DNA of 64,000 bases from assembly GCA_963736595.1 (NCBI GenBank), contig CAVTPG010000003.1, positions 9,878 through 73,877 on the forward strand. Direction: 5' to 3'. The position numbers and the translations under genes were made by a program. The notes beneath the pieces are model-generated. The model was given only the letters and a program-made list of their open reading frames with translations, did not search any database and was not told where the DNA came from. Shown here in pieces: positions 26,780 to 36,332 of this stretch; the first letter of the stretch is position 1, and every line of letters starts with the position of its first letter. Source of the DNA: Parapontixanthobacter sp963736595. Its GTDB lineage: Bacteria; Pseudomonadota; Alphaproteobacteria; Sphingomonadales; Sphingomonadaceae.

Positions 26780-28015
26780 TCAGCCCTTCTGTGCTTTGGA
26801 TTGCTGCACGGCTTTGCGGCTGACTTCGCCTTGAGCATCGGCGGCCATCAGGCTGCGCAAAATGCCTTCGCGAATACCGCGATCAGCGACGCCCAGCCGT
26901 TCAGCGGGCCAGATGTCGAGAATGGAATCGAGAATGGCGCAACCGGCAACCACCATCGCCGCACGGTCCTCGCCAATACAGGGCAAGCCTGCACGTTCTT
27001 TAGGCGACATTCCCGAAAGGCGCGCATTGATATTGCGCATTGCATCGGATTTCAGGATCAGCCCATCGACCGCGCGCCGGTCGTAATGTGGCAATTCGAG
27101 ATGCAGGCTGGCCAGCGTCGTGACCGTGCCGCTGGTCCCGAGCAGCCGGATCGTGTCATGCTCGCGCGCATAATCCGCGATCCGCTGAGCAAAAGGTGCG
27201 AAACTATCGAAGACCAATCGCCGCATTTCCGCATAGCGCGCAAGGCGCTCCGCTTCGTCTCCCTGTTCATCCCCTACCGTGTCGGACAGCGAGACAACGC
27301 CAAACGGTACGCTTTGCCAGTCGAGAATGCGCGGCACGGGACCGCCCGGCTCGATCAGGACCAGTTCGGTGGAACCGCCACCAATGTCAAAGATGACTGC
27401 CGGACCCGGCCCGTGCTCCAACAGGATATGACAGCCCAGTACGGCCAGGCGCGCCTCTTCCTGCGCCGAAATAATGTCGAGGAAAATGCCGGTTTCCGAT
27501 TGCACGCGCTCGATAAACGCTTCGCCGTTGCTGGCGCGGCGACAAGCCTCTGTTGCAACCGAACGCGCCAGATGCACATTGCGGCGGCGTAGCTTATCCG
27601 CACAGACCTTTAGCGCGCCCATTGTGCGCTCCATCGCCTCATCCGACAACCGTCCGCTATGAGCCAGTCCTTCGCCAAGGCGCACCACGCGGCTGAATGC
27701 GTCGATCACGGTGAAATTCTCGCCTTCGGGACGTGCGATCAGCAAGCGGCAATTGTTCGTGCCGAGATCGAGCGCGGCATAGGCTTGACGCGCATTCGGA
27801 TTGCGGCCCTGCGCGAGTTTTGCCGGACTGTCAGCCTGCGCGTCGGCTGTGCTGTCGTTATGCGTGGCCTTGGCGCGCGTATCGCCGCGTTGCCGGGTCG
27901 GTTTAGTGGTGGCTCGCGAGGGTGCTTTGTAGCGAAAATCGGCTACGTTGCCGGACCTTTTGCCCCTGTTAGCGCGAGTTCCTTTTCGTGCGTCCGGCGG
28001 AGAATAATCCGCCAT
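26780..28015 (-). CDS. ppx: exopolyphosphatase / pppGpp phosphohydrolase (Ppx/GppA)
   Basis: Hydrolyses inorganic polyphosphate or pppGpp and so links phosphate stores with the stringent response. The 411-residue protein has a basic low-complexity N-terminus of about 80 residues, then the ASKHA domain: YAALDLGTNNCRLLIARP (phosphate 1), VIFDIGGGSTELVLIE (phosphate 2) and LLGTSGTVTTLASL (adenosine-like). It lacks the long C-terminal HD region of the E. coli enzymes, as is usual for alphaproteobacterial Ppx. I choose ATG 28015 (MADYSPPDARK); ten more codons are open upstream. rlmE follows. Confidence 0.92.
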   Translation of the reverse strand: MADYSPPDARKGTRANRGKRSGNVADFRYKAPSRATTKPTRQRGDTRAKATHNDSTADAQADSPAKLAQGRNPNARQAYAALDLGTNNCRLLIARPEGENFTVIDAFSRVVRLGEGLAHSGRLSDEAMERTMGALKVCADKLRRRNVHLARSVATEACRRASNGEAFIERVQSETGIFLDIISAQEEARLAVLGCHILLEHGPGPAVIFDIGGGSTELVLIEPGGPVPRILDWQSVPFGVVSLSDTVGDEQGDEAERLARYAEMRRLVFDSFAPFAQRIADYAREHDTIRLLGTSGTVTTLASLHLELPHYDRRAVDGLILKSDAMRNINARLSGMSPKERAGLPCIGEDRAAMVVAGCAILDSILDIWPAERLGVADRGIREGILRSLMAADAQGEVSRKAVQQSKAQKG

Positions 28016-28308
28016 AAATTCAACAATCTTTCTATCCTCCCGCACTGAAACAAGCGCGGGGACCTGTCAGCAGGACTAGCCAAAACTTCGTGCCAAGACA
28101 AGGGGATGATCTGGTCGCGATACTGGTGAGGGCGGTTTGCGAGGGCGCGAAACAGGATCATTGGTGTCTGGCAAAGCGAGCGCATAGAGTGTGCAATGTG
28201 CCGCTGTCGATGCCCGGCCCGCTGGCCTTGACCTCGCAATATAGCGCACTTAAATGCGCGCCTTTCACGGCGATCCGGCTGCACATAATTTTTGCTGGCA
28301 CGCGCTCA
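28016..28308. other. divergent intergenic region between ppx and tRNA-Gln
   Basis: About 290 bases separate ppx (minus) from the tRNA gene (plus) and should hold both promoters. I find no second RNA gene, no riboswitch-like fold and no credible small gene in it. Confidence 0.4.
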
Positions 28309-28382
28309 TGCCCCGTCGTCTAATGGTAAGACTACGGACTCTGAATCCGTCAATCGAGGTTCGAATCCTCGCGGGGCATCCA
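28309..28382 (+). tRNA. tRNA-Gln (anticodon CTG), CCA encoded
   Basis: The sequence folds as a full cloverleaf: acceptor stem TGCCCCG (28309-28315) with CGGGGCA (28372-28378), a D-arm GTC-TAATGGTA-AGAC, an anticodon stem ACGGA/TCCGT around the loop CTCTGAA (anticodon CTG, reading CAG), and a T-arm with TTCGAAT. The encoded CCA end follows at 28380-28382. Nothing is integrated at its 3' end: I see no repeated tRNA end nearby and no integrase gene. Confidence 0.95.
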
Positions 28383-28485
28383 GCTTATGGGGCGACAAGG
28401 TTTGCCAATCCCACAAGCCGATTGACATGACTTTCCGCCTGCGCCATGCGCTGTTGCAACTGATTATCAATACTAAGAGCGCCTT

Positions 28486-29042
28486 ATGAGCAGTCCCAAA
28501 ACGCGAAATTTCCTGATCCTATGCCATCTTTTCGCAGCGGCACTACTCGCGCCCATGTTCATTCTGGTGGCGATTACCGGGGCGAACTATTTGCTCGATA
28601 TTAAAGGCGAGACGGTTGAAACGCCGCTGTCCATACCGGCAGGCTTAGTAATCGATCAGGACGCTGAAAATGTCGAAGATACGGTCCGCTCAGTGCTGTC
28701 TGCAAACGATCTGGCTGGCGATTTCGAATATTTGCGGATGCGCCCTGACAGCATCACCACCCGCCCGACGTCGCGCGACTTTGTCGTGCTGGAGCAAGAA
28801 GATGGCGTTTGGTCAGCGACTCTTGCACGAACCCAGCCTGCAATACCGCATGATGGAATTGCACAAAGGGCATGGTCCTGAAAAGTTCAAGATTTACCAG
28901 ATTGCTGCCGGGATCGCTTTGTTTCTGGTCGTCATCGGCGGCCTTGTTGTGGGCCTGCTGGCAAAAGCCTATCGTGCCAAGACTAGTCTACGCCACCATC
29001 GCAGGCAGCGTGGTATTTGTCTTGTTAGCGTTCCTGATCTGA
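28486..29042 (+). pseudogene. PepSY-like membrane protein, two frame changes
   Basis: The start (ATG 28486) gives an N-terminal membrane helix (FLILCHLFAAALLAPMFILVAITG) and a periplasmic stretch of PepSY-associated type up to DGVWSATL near 28825. The frame then shifts by one base to LHEPSLQYRMMELHKGHGPEKFKIYQIAAG with a second helix (IALFLVVIGGLVVGLLAKAY), and shifts again near 28981 to LVYATIAGSVVFVLLAFLI with a stop at 29040-29042. Joined, it is about 184 residues with three membrane helices. Each join needs one base removed, so sequence error or early decay is likely. It ends 9 bases from the converging halogenase gene. The exact function is not known. Confidence 0.65.
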
Positions 29043-29051
29043 CCGGATAGT

Positions 29052-30584
29052 TTAGACGGGGGCTTTTGCTGGTGGAGCGTCCATAGTGGCGGGGCAATAG
29101 CGCGACAGGTAATCGCCATGTGACGGCAATTTTTGCGCCAGAAAACGCACCGACTTTTCGATTTCGTCCATTTCGCCGCGCAAACGCTCTGGTTGGACTG
29201 AATTGGCCATTGCATTGTGGCCGTGCATCGGCACGCCTTGACCCATCATCACCGCAGCCCAGCTTGTCTCGGTAAACAGCTCATCCTCCTCGCGGAAAAT
29301 CTGTCCATTGGCTTGAAACAGTCCAATTTTTTCCTTCAAGCTATCCGGCACATCCATCGTCCGGCAGTAATTCCAGAACTCGCTGTCATCGCGCGAAGTG
29401 GCGTTATAATGGAGGATGAGGAAGTCGCGGATGCGCTCGTATTCCCTGATGGTCAGACGATTGAAGCTGTCCCGCTGGATCGGCGTTATGCCATCCAGAG
29501 ACATGACCGAGATCAGCTTGTTGATCGCCGTGTTAATGAGGTGGATCGAAGTCGATTCCAGCGGCTCCATAAACCCTGCCGCAAGACCGATCGCGACAAC
29601 GTTCCGGTTCCAGAACTGCTTGCGGCGTCCGGTCGTAAAACGCAGGAAATTGGGGTCGGCTTGGGGTTTGCCAGCCAGATTGCCGGCAAGGATGTCATGC
29701 GCTTTCTCATCTTCCATATGCGCGCTGCAATAGACGTGTCCGTTACCGTTGCGATGTTGTAGTGGCACGCACCACTGCCATCCGGCGGAGTGCGCAGTCG
29801 CACGCGTGAACGGGGCAGGGGGACTGCCATCCTCGCGCTGACAGGGCAGGGCGACGGCGCGATCGCACGGTAACCAATGCGTCCAGTCCTCATATCCAGT
29901 CTTGAGGGCCTGCTCGATCAACAGCCCGCGAAAGCCGGAGCAATCGATGAACAGGTCGCCTTCGATTTCGCGCCCGTCATCGGTAAGCACTTTGGTGACA
30001 TCGCCACTTTCGGGATCGAGGATAGCGTCGGCAATGCGTCCCTCTTGCCGGACAACGCCGCGTTTCTCCGCATATTGACGCAAGAACGCAGCATAGCGTC
30101 CCGCATCGATGTGGTAGGCATAATTCATCGGCGGCAGATCTTCGCGATGATAGTCTTCGGTGCGCGCAAACTTCCCGAAATAGGCAGCCATCGTTTCCAG
30201 ATTGAACACCTGGATCGGGCGCGGATCGCCCAACTCTTTCAGGCGGTGCCAATGATGATGGAAGGAAACACCATCGATCTCATAGCCGTAATTGCCGAAG
30301 GGGTGGATGTAATTGTCGCCTTGTTTGCCCCAATTGACGAACTGGATGCCGAGCTTGAACGTGCCTTGTACTGCAGCCATCATTTCGCGCTCATCGACAT
30401 CGAGCAGCTTGTTGAACGTGACGAAAGGCGGGATCGTCGCTTCGCCCACGCCGACAGTTCCTATTTGTTCGGACTCGATCAGCGTGATGTTAACGTTGCT
30501 GCCAGCCTTAAGTCCCGACAAGGCTGCCGCTGTCATCCACCCGGCAGTGCCACCGCCCACGATCACGATATTTTTAATAGCCAT
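29052..30584 (-). CDS. flavin-dependent tryptophan-halogenase-like protein
   Basis: The 510-residue protein opens with the FAD-binding motif IVIVGGGTAGWMTAAAL (GxGxxG) and carries the halogenase hallmarks: the WxWxIP-like segment GWQWCVPL, the Lys region TFKLGIQFVNW and GFMEPLESTSIHLI, with the Glu needed in PrnA-type catalysis. The family normally chlorinates or brominates indole substrates using FADH2. In marine bacteria many homologues lie beside TonB receptors in sugar-utilisation loci, and their substrate is unknown; that is the case here. I choose ATG 30584 over a TTG two codons earlier. The gene is divergent from the TonB receptor and shares its operator region. Confidence 0.9.
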   Translation of the reverse strand: MAIKNIVIVGGGTAGWMTAAALSGLKAGSNVNITLIESEQIGTVGVGEATIPPFVTFNKLLDVDEREMMAAVQGTFKLGIQFVNWGKQGDNYIHPFGNYGYEIDGVSFHHHWHRLKELGDPRPIQVFNLETMAAYFGKFARTEDYHREDLPPMNYAYHIDAGRYAAFLRQYAEKRGVVRQEGRIADAILDPESGDVTKVLTDDGREIEGDLFIDCSGFRGLLIEQALKTGYEDWTHWLPCDRAVALPCQREDGSPPAPFTRATAHSAGWQWCVPLQHRNGNGHVYCSAHMEDEKAHDILAGNLAGKPQADPNFLRFTTGRRKQFWNRNVVAIGLAAGFMEPLESTSIHLINTAINKLISVMSLDGITPIQRDSFNRLTIREYERIRDFLILHYNATSRDDSEFWNYCRTMDVPDSLKEKIGLFQANGQIFREEDELFTETSWAAVMMGQGVPMHGHNAMANSVQPERLRGEMDEIEKSVRFLAQKLPSHGDYLSRYCPATMDAPPAKAPV

Positions 30585-30633
30585 CACCAACCCATCTCAT
30601 AATTGTGACAGAATTGCTACTATACCAGCGCGA

Positions 30634-30653
30634 GAATGTGAACGTTCATATTC
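30634..30653. promoter_or_regulatory. palindromic LacI-type operator, receptor/halogenase region
   Basis: A 20-bp inverted repeat with core TGAACGTTCA (30639-30648) and flanking GAAT/ATTC arms, symmetrical except for one position on each side. It sits between the divergent halogenase and TonB-receptor genes. The central ACGT and TGAACG half-sites fit the general LacI/GalR operator pattern, and a LacI gene is encoded 4.6 kb away in the same locus. Its role as the operator is inferred. Confidence 0.6.
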
Positions 30654-30658
30654 GCTCT

Positions 30659-30672
30659 TGTGAACGCTAACA
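30659..30672. promoter_or_regulatory. second LacI-type operator overlapping a putative receptor promoter
   Basis: TGTGAACGCTAACA is a 14-bp imperfect palindrome of the TGTnAnCGnTnnCA type common among LacI-family operators. A possible sigma-70 promoter overlaps it: TTGTGA at 30658-30663, a 17-base spacer and TATGCG at 30681-30686, upstream of the receptor ATG at 30750. Binding here would block the -35 element, so repression in the absence of glucan is the simple reading. Confidence 0.55.
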
Positions 30673-30749
30673 TTTATACGTATGCGTGATGATGTTGTGA
30701 TCTGCGATCGTTTTGGCGAAATGCAGGTCAGTGGGGAGAGATCAGAAAT

Positions 30750-33700
30750 ATGATTATGCCAGCTACGCGGCGCATTTCGCGCTTTTCGGTTCTAGCAACA
30801 GCTTCGACGCTTGCACTCGCAATGGCGACCAGCCCGGTGCTGGCGCAAGATGCGGATACCGATCCCGACGACATGCAGGAATCGGAAGGTGGTACGCCGC
30901 CCGTCACGGACAATGAAAATACGATTGTTGTGACAGGTTTCCGCGCTTCGCTGGAAAGTGCACAGAATATCAAACGCGATGCTGACACACTTGTCGATGC
31001 AATTACCGCCGAGGACATCGGCGCTCTCCCAGACCGCTCGGTCGCTGAAGCGTTGCAGCGTGTTCCCGGTGTCAACATCGGTCGCTTCGAGAAAACGTCG
31101 GACCCTGATCGTTTCTCGGTCGAGGGTACAGGCGTAGTCATTCGCGGCCTTCCATTTGTGCGTTCGGAATTGAACGGCCGTGAGATTTTCTCGGCGACAG
31201 GTGGCCGTGCGCTGAACTTCAATGACGTGTCTCCCGAATTGCTGGGGCGTGTCGAAGTTTTCAAGAATGTCACCGCCGATATGATCGAGGGGGCCATTTC
31301 AGGGCACGTCAATCTCGTGACCCGTAAGCCGCTCGACAATGCAGGGTTCAATCTCGCTGCTTCGGTTGAGGCGAACTACGGTGATCTGCGTGAAGAATGG
31401 TCGCCGACTTTTAATATCTTGGCTTCGAACACATTCGATACGGGCGCTGGCACATTTGGCCTTCAGCTATCCTATTCCAATTCCGCACTGAAAAGTCGCA
31501 CCGATGCATCGCAGATTGCCGACCCGTGCTATCGCAATGCCGATTTAAGCGGCGGATGCTTGCGGGTCGGTTGATGTCAATTCGGGTGGCTTCGGCGATG
31601 ATTCGTAACTTCACACCGGATGAGTTTCCACCTGCCGGTTCGGTAATCGTACCGCAATATGCCGGTGTGCGCACAACCGATCTTGATCGGGACCGTGAGG
31701 CGATTTCTGCGATCGGCCAGTTCGAAACGCTCGACGGCGGGCTGTTGATGACGTTCGAATATCTCCGCTCGGAAACGACGTTTTCAACGGAAGAATTTGC
31801 TCTCCTGGGCGCATCGATGATGGCGTTTCAGCGCCTGATCCGCGGCCAGGAACGTCGTTTGCTTTCGACGCGAACGGTTTGTTCCAAAGCGGCATTCTTA
31901 ACCGACAATGTCGGTAATGCTTATGCGACGCCTTTCGGCCTTGGTGGAATACCGGTCGATAGCTTGCGGTTCTTGCGCGATACAAAATCCGTCACCGAAG
32001 ACTTTTCATTCGATATCGATATGAATTTCAGCGATCGTTTTCGCGGTAATGTCGAGATGCAGCACGTATCGTCCGATTTGCAACGCGATTCGGTCTTTGG
32101 TGCCTTGAGCACCTGGGCTGACATCGCACTGGACCTGTCCAACGAAACTCCGAATGTCCAGTTTTTGGCCCCTGAAGGTGCGGCTGCCGATTACTTCTCC
32201 AGCGGGTTTTCTACCTATTACTGGTTTGGCCTGGACAGCCGCGAGCAGAATGACGGCGATTTGTTCAGCCTGCGCGGTGATTTCGAATACGACGTAAGTG
32301 ATGAGGGCTTTTTCAGAACAGCTCGCTTCGGTGCGCGCTGGGCCGCCCGTGACCGGACCACGCGGAACACGAATTTTAGCACATGGGGTAATCTGTCCGC
32401 TCCGTGGGCAGGGCGAGCGGGCTGCGCTCCGTTGGGCGAAGGTCCGGGTTGTTTCTCGGAAGGTCCGGGACCGTTTGGCAACGGCTTTGTGCCAGGACGT
32501 TTTTATACAGGATTGCCAGGCAGGAATTTGCCATTGCCGGCGGTGCTTTCACCGATGATCTTCCCGACTATTCGCAACTACGCGCGCCTTTCGCAGATGG
32601 TTTCCAGCGCGGTGAAGCCGACACGCCAATTCCCAACGGTGAAGCCTATTTCTATGGCGGCGATGACTTCCTGCAGGATTATCTCGACGGCAACGATCGA
32701 TGGCCAATGGGACGAAATTACCACGTTTGGACAATCGCCGGAGCGATTCAATCTTGGTGTAAATGGCCGTAGCTTCACAAATCCTGTGACCGGCGAAGTG
32801 GTCGCGTGCGATCCATTCTGCCCACCGGAAATCTCCGACGTTACGGAAATTACCTCTGCTGCTTATGCTCGCCTTGATTACGGCCTGGACTTCGATAATG
32901 GCTGGTCGCTTGGCGGTAATATCGGTCTGCGCTACGTCGATACCAATATCAAAACGACTTCGCTAATCGGTTTTGAACGGCCAGAAGCTCGCTTTGATAA
33001 CCTAGGAAGCGGCGGTAATGGCGATGGCATCGTACAGCCATCCGAGATTACAGCGGTTTGCGCGCAACCGGGCCAACCGAGTGCGCAACGGCTTTTCTGC
33101 GGATTACAAGGCGATCGACTTGCTCAATATGCGGCCTTGATTACCGGCTGAAGTCATTCCCGATAATCGTGACAGTCAACTTCGATCATTGGCTGCCGGC
33201 CTTTAACATCCGCCTTGATAGCGGGTCTGGCGTGGTTGTGCGTGGTGCTGTTTCAAAAGGTATTTCGCGCCCGGATCTACAACGTTTTAACGCATCGCGG
33301 CGTATTGGGCTTCAATAGTGGCCGGGTCGATAGCGGGCCGCTGCTCGGTATCTCGACGGGCAACCGTGATTTACGTCCGGTCGAAATCCTGGAATTACGA
33401 CATTTCGCTCGAATGGTATTTCGATCGGGTTGGCTCGCTACACAGCGGCTTTCTTCCTCAAAGATATCGAAGGAATTGTGACAACCGGTACGGGTATCGT
33501 CAACTACACCAGTCCAAGTGGCATAACAGAGGACGTCGCTATTACCGGTCCTGCTAACGATCGAGCGGGACGTTGAAGGGTATAGAACTGGCCTATCAAC
33601 AAACTTACGATTTCCTTCCTGGCCTATTGGGCGGATTGGGTTGTCAGCTGACCTATACCTATGTCGATGGAGGCGATTTCCCCAATCCCGATCGTCGATG

Positions 33701-34070
33701 GCAACCGCAGTGAATCTGCCGCCGGTCTGCCACTTGCCGGAATCTCGGAACATACTTTCAACGCGACGGTTTTTATCGAACGCGGTCCGTTGGCGCTGCG
33801 TGCCGCCTATAATTGGCGATCGGAATTCTTGCTGACTCCACGCGATGACATTTTCCCGTTCTCGCCAATTTGGCGGAATCCACAGGTCAGCTCGATGCCT
33901 CGATTTTCTTTGAAGTGACTGACAAGATCAAGTTGGGTGTTCAGGGCGTCAATCTGCTCGACGAAGTGACGCAGACGACGCAGGTCATCGATTTCGATGG
34001 GACAAGGGTTGCCCGATCGGCGTTCCGTAACGATCGCCGTTATACATTTATCGCACGCTTCGACTTTTAA
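30750..34070 (+). pseudogene. TonB-dependent receptor, fragmented by about 14 frame changes
   Basis: Outer-membrane TonB-dependent receptor of the Caulobacter/sphingomonad type, expected to import oligosaccharides. The ATG at 30750 follows a GGGGAGAGA ribosome-binding site; a signal peptide ends near VLAQD and a plug follows (ITAEDIGALPDRSVAEALQRVPGV, VIRGLPFVRSELNGREIF, VEVFKNVTADMIEGAISGHVNLVTRKPLD). Barrel sequence then continues in alternating frames to FRNDRRYTFIARFDF, ending in the expected aromatic residue at the TAA of 34068-34070. The frame changes near 31573, 31605, 31805, 31899, 32520, 32695, 33147, 33172, 33310, 33385, 33437, 33572, 33692 and 33878. Joined, it is about 1,100 residues, normal for this subfamily. 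As written it cannot be translated. Confidence 0.85.
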
Positions 34071-34099
34071 TGGCGCGTGTGCCGACATGAATTGAGCGT

Positions 34100-34135
34100 A
34101 ACGAGCTGCGATCTAACGATCGTGGCTCGTTTTTT
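34100..34135 (+). terminator. rho-independent terminator after the TonB receptor
   Basis: A 14-bp stem (AACGAGC with GCTCGTT, continued by TGCGATC with GATCGTG through two wobble pairs), a TAAC loop and a run of T bases at 34130-34135. It lies 30 bases after the receptor stop and separates it from the GH16 transcription unit. Confidence 0.85.
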
Positions 34136-34181
34136 ACGTGCGTGCTGTTTCTGGTAAGCCTGTTTCATCGGGAGAGATTTG

Positions 34182-35198
34182 ATGTTCATTCGTCGCGCCA
34201 TACTGGCTTCCTGCTTTGTCGCGCTATCCGCTTGCACAAGCGCAGCTAATGATCCGCAAAGGCCGTCGCCATCCGCTGCGGCTACCTCCGCTGCTTCACC
34301 CCCTGAAGCGGCTGAGTGGACACTGGTCTGGGCCGATGAGTTCGAAGGCGATGCGCTGGACCGCACGAAATGGACACCGGAGCAGTCGTGCTGGGGCGGC
34401 GGCAATGACGAGCGGCAATGCTACACCGACCGCGTGGACAATATCGAAGTGCGCGATGGGGTGCTTCATTTAAAAGCCATGCGCGAGACATTTACCGGAC
34501 CGGATCGACCGCCGGAAATTGCGGCGTCTCCAAACCCGCAGACGACACAGGATTACACGTCCGGTAAGATCCGCACTCGCGGAATGCACGCTTGGAAATA
34601 TGGGCGGTTCGAAGTGCGCGCGAAAGTGCCGATGGGCCAAGGCACATGGCCCGCCGTGTGGATGATGCCGAACACGGATAGCTATGGCCGCTGGCCGCTA
34701 TCAGGCGAAATCGACATTCTCGAAGCTGTCAACATCGGCGAGGTGTGCGAGGAATGTCCGGCGCGCGATGGCCGCAACATCGGTGAAAACCGGACGATCA
34801 GCGCGCTGCATTTTGGCGATATTCCGCCGAAGAACGATCTGGTCGATAGACGGGTATCTTTGCCTGATGCGGCCTTGCCGTCCGATGCGTTTCACGTCTG
34901 GGCCGTGGAATGGAGCGAGGGGCTGATGCGCTTTTATCTCGATGACCAGCTTTATTGGGAAGTGACCGCCGAAGATTGGTGGACTGCATCACCGCTTGCG
35001 AAAGGCAACAAAGTCGCACCGTTCGATCAGCCGTTTTATATCATGGCCAATCTGGCGGTTGGCGGGCGCTTGTCGGAAGAAAACAACGCAAAAGCGTTCG
35101 ATCCCGATACTTTTCCAACCAAATTTCTGATCGACTATGTGCGCATTTACCAATGCGAAGGCGATTCCGAGACTGCGCGTGCCTGCATGACCGACTAG
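34182..35198 (+). CDS. GH16 endo-beta-1,3-glucanase (laminarinase-like) lipoprotein
   Basis: The 338-residue protein has a lipoprotein signal with lipobox LSAC (Cys 18), a Ser/Pro/Ala linker and one GH16 domain from about residue 47 (TLVWADEFEGDALDRTKWT). The catalytic motif is GEIDILEAV, with nucleophile Glu 176, Asp 178 and acid/base Glu 181, in the laminarinase form rather than the agarase or carrageenase forms. WMMPNTDSYGRWPLSG and the C-terminal FLIDYVRIYQC strand fit the fold. It should be anchored on the outer membrane and cut beta-1,3-glucan. ATG 34182 is preceded by GGAGAGA at 34171-34177. Confidence 0.93.
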   Translation: MFIRRAILASCFVALSACTSAANDPQRPSPSAAATSAASPPEAAEWTLVWADEFEGDALDRTKWTPEQSCWGGGNDERQCYTDRVDNIEVRDGVLHLKAMRETFTGPDRPPEIAASPNPQTTQDYTSGKIRTRGMHAWKYGRFEVRAKVPMGQGTWPAVWMMPNTDSYGRWPLSGEIDILEAVNIGEVCEECPARDGRNIGENRTISALHFGDIPPKNDLVDRRVSLPDAALPSDAFHVWAVEWSEGLMRFYLDDQLYWEVTAEDWWTASPLAKGNKVAPFDQPFYIMANLAVGGRLSEENNAKAFDPDTFPTKFLIDYVRIYQCEGDSETARACMTD

Positions 35199-35250
35199 GG
35201 CGGGTTCGCTCTACTTCCAAAGCACGCATAATTCTGTCACAGCTATTGGC

Positions 35251-36303
35251 GTGTCGAGACGCAAGCAATCCGTGACGATCCGCCATGTGGCCGAGGATGC
35301 AGGCGTGTCGCTGCAAACGGTCAGCCGTGTCATCAACAAGGAACCCAATGTCCGCCCGATGATGCAGGAGCGGGTGCAGAAATCCATCGACAAGCTGGGC
35401 TATGTTCCGTCCATCGCTGCCCAGCGCATGAGCGGATCGCGCTCTTATCTCATTCTTGCGATCAACGATCGGGAGCGCACGATTGCCGACTGGCGCGCGC
35501 GGCAAGGGACCGACTGGGTCGATCAGATGCTGCTGGGCGGAATGCTGACTTGCGCCAAACACGGCTATCGGATGATGGTCGAGCTGGTCGATACGCATAA
35601 TGACCATGTCGAGCGTGAGCTGGGCGCGGCGCTGACCGCTTTACAGCCGGACGGCGTAATCCTGACGCCGCCGCATTCGGAAAATCCGTTGATGACGGGT
35701 TTGCTGGCCGAACGCGGGATTCCGTTTGCGCGGATCGGCTCGGATAGAAGCGGGGCGGGCCTCGCGATGACGATGGATGATCAGGGCAATGCCAAACTGG
35801 CCACGCAACACCTGATCGATTTGGGGCATAAGCGCATCGGCTTCATTGCCGGACCATCGGAATACAGCCTTTCAGGATGGCGGATTGAGGGCTGGCAAGC
35901 GGCGATTGCACAGGCCGGTCTATCATATGAGGCCATGTGCGAGCGCGGCGACTTTTCGTACGATTCCGGAGTGGCCGCCGCACGAAGATTGCTGAGCCTT
36001 GCGCAAGCGGAGCGCCCGACCGCAATTATTGCCAGCAGCGATCAGATGGCGCTGGCGACATTGAAAGTGGCGGAGGAACTCGGCATTGCGGTGCCGGGGC
36101 AGTTATCACTGATAAGTTTCGACAATACGCCGGTGGTGCGCTTTACCTCGCCGCCTTTAACTGCCGTGGACCAACCGATCGTCGAGACGATTTCGCAAGC
36201 GGTCGAGTGGCTGATCGACCGGACGGAGCGTGACGCGTTGCAGCAGCCGGTGGTCGTGTCGGGCAAGCTGGATGTGCGCGCTTCGACTGCGCCGCCTGCT
36301 TAA
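35251..36303 (+). CDS. LacI-family transcriptional regulator
   Basis: The 350-residue repressor has an N-terminal helix-turn-helix (VTIRHVAEDAGVSLQTVSRVINKEPNVRP, residues 7-35) and a hinge helix region (MQERVQKSIDKLGYVPSIAAQRM), followed by a periplasmic-binding-protein-like effector domain ending near residue 345 (PTAIIASSDQMALATLKVAEELGIAVPGQLSLISFDNTPV). The GTG at 35251 is the start; no ATG is in frame before the DNA-binding domain. It lies among the glucan genes, so it probably senses a glucose or laminari-oligosaccharide ligand and binds the sites at 30634-30672 and 37586-37601. Confidence 0.92.
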   Translation: MSRRKQSVTIRHVAEDAGVSLQTVSRVINKEPNVRPMMQERVQKSIDKLGYVPSIAAQRMSGSRSYLILAINDRERTIADWRARQGTDWVDQMLLGGMLTCAKHGYRMMVELVDTHNDHVERELGAALTALQPDGVILTPPHSENPLMTGLLAERGIPFARIGSDRSGAGLAMTMDDQGNAKLATQHLIDLGHKRIGFIAGPSEYSLSGWRIEGWQAAIAQAGLSYEAMCERGDFSYDSGVAAARRLLSLAQAERPTAIIASSDQMALATLKVAEELGIAVPGQLSLISFDNTPVVRFTSPPLTAVDQPIVETISQAVEWLIDRTERDALQQPVVVSGKLDVRASTAPPA

Positions 36304-36332
36304 ATGGCACTGACAGTAATGTCGGGTCGGTT

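Noticed and set aside
28309..28382. tRNA-Gln as an attachment site for an integrated element
   Set aside because: No integrase, no direct repeat of the tRNA 3' end and no sudden change to phage-like genes downstream.
31526..33151. A single intact 541-residue protein
   Set aside because: It is a piece of the TonB receptor; several inner parts are out of frame, and receptor motifs continue on both sides in other frames.
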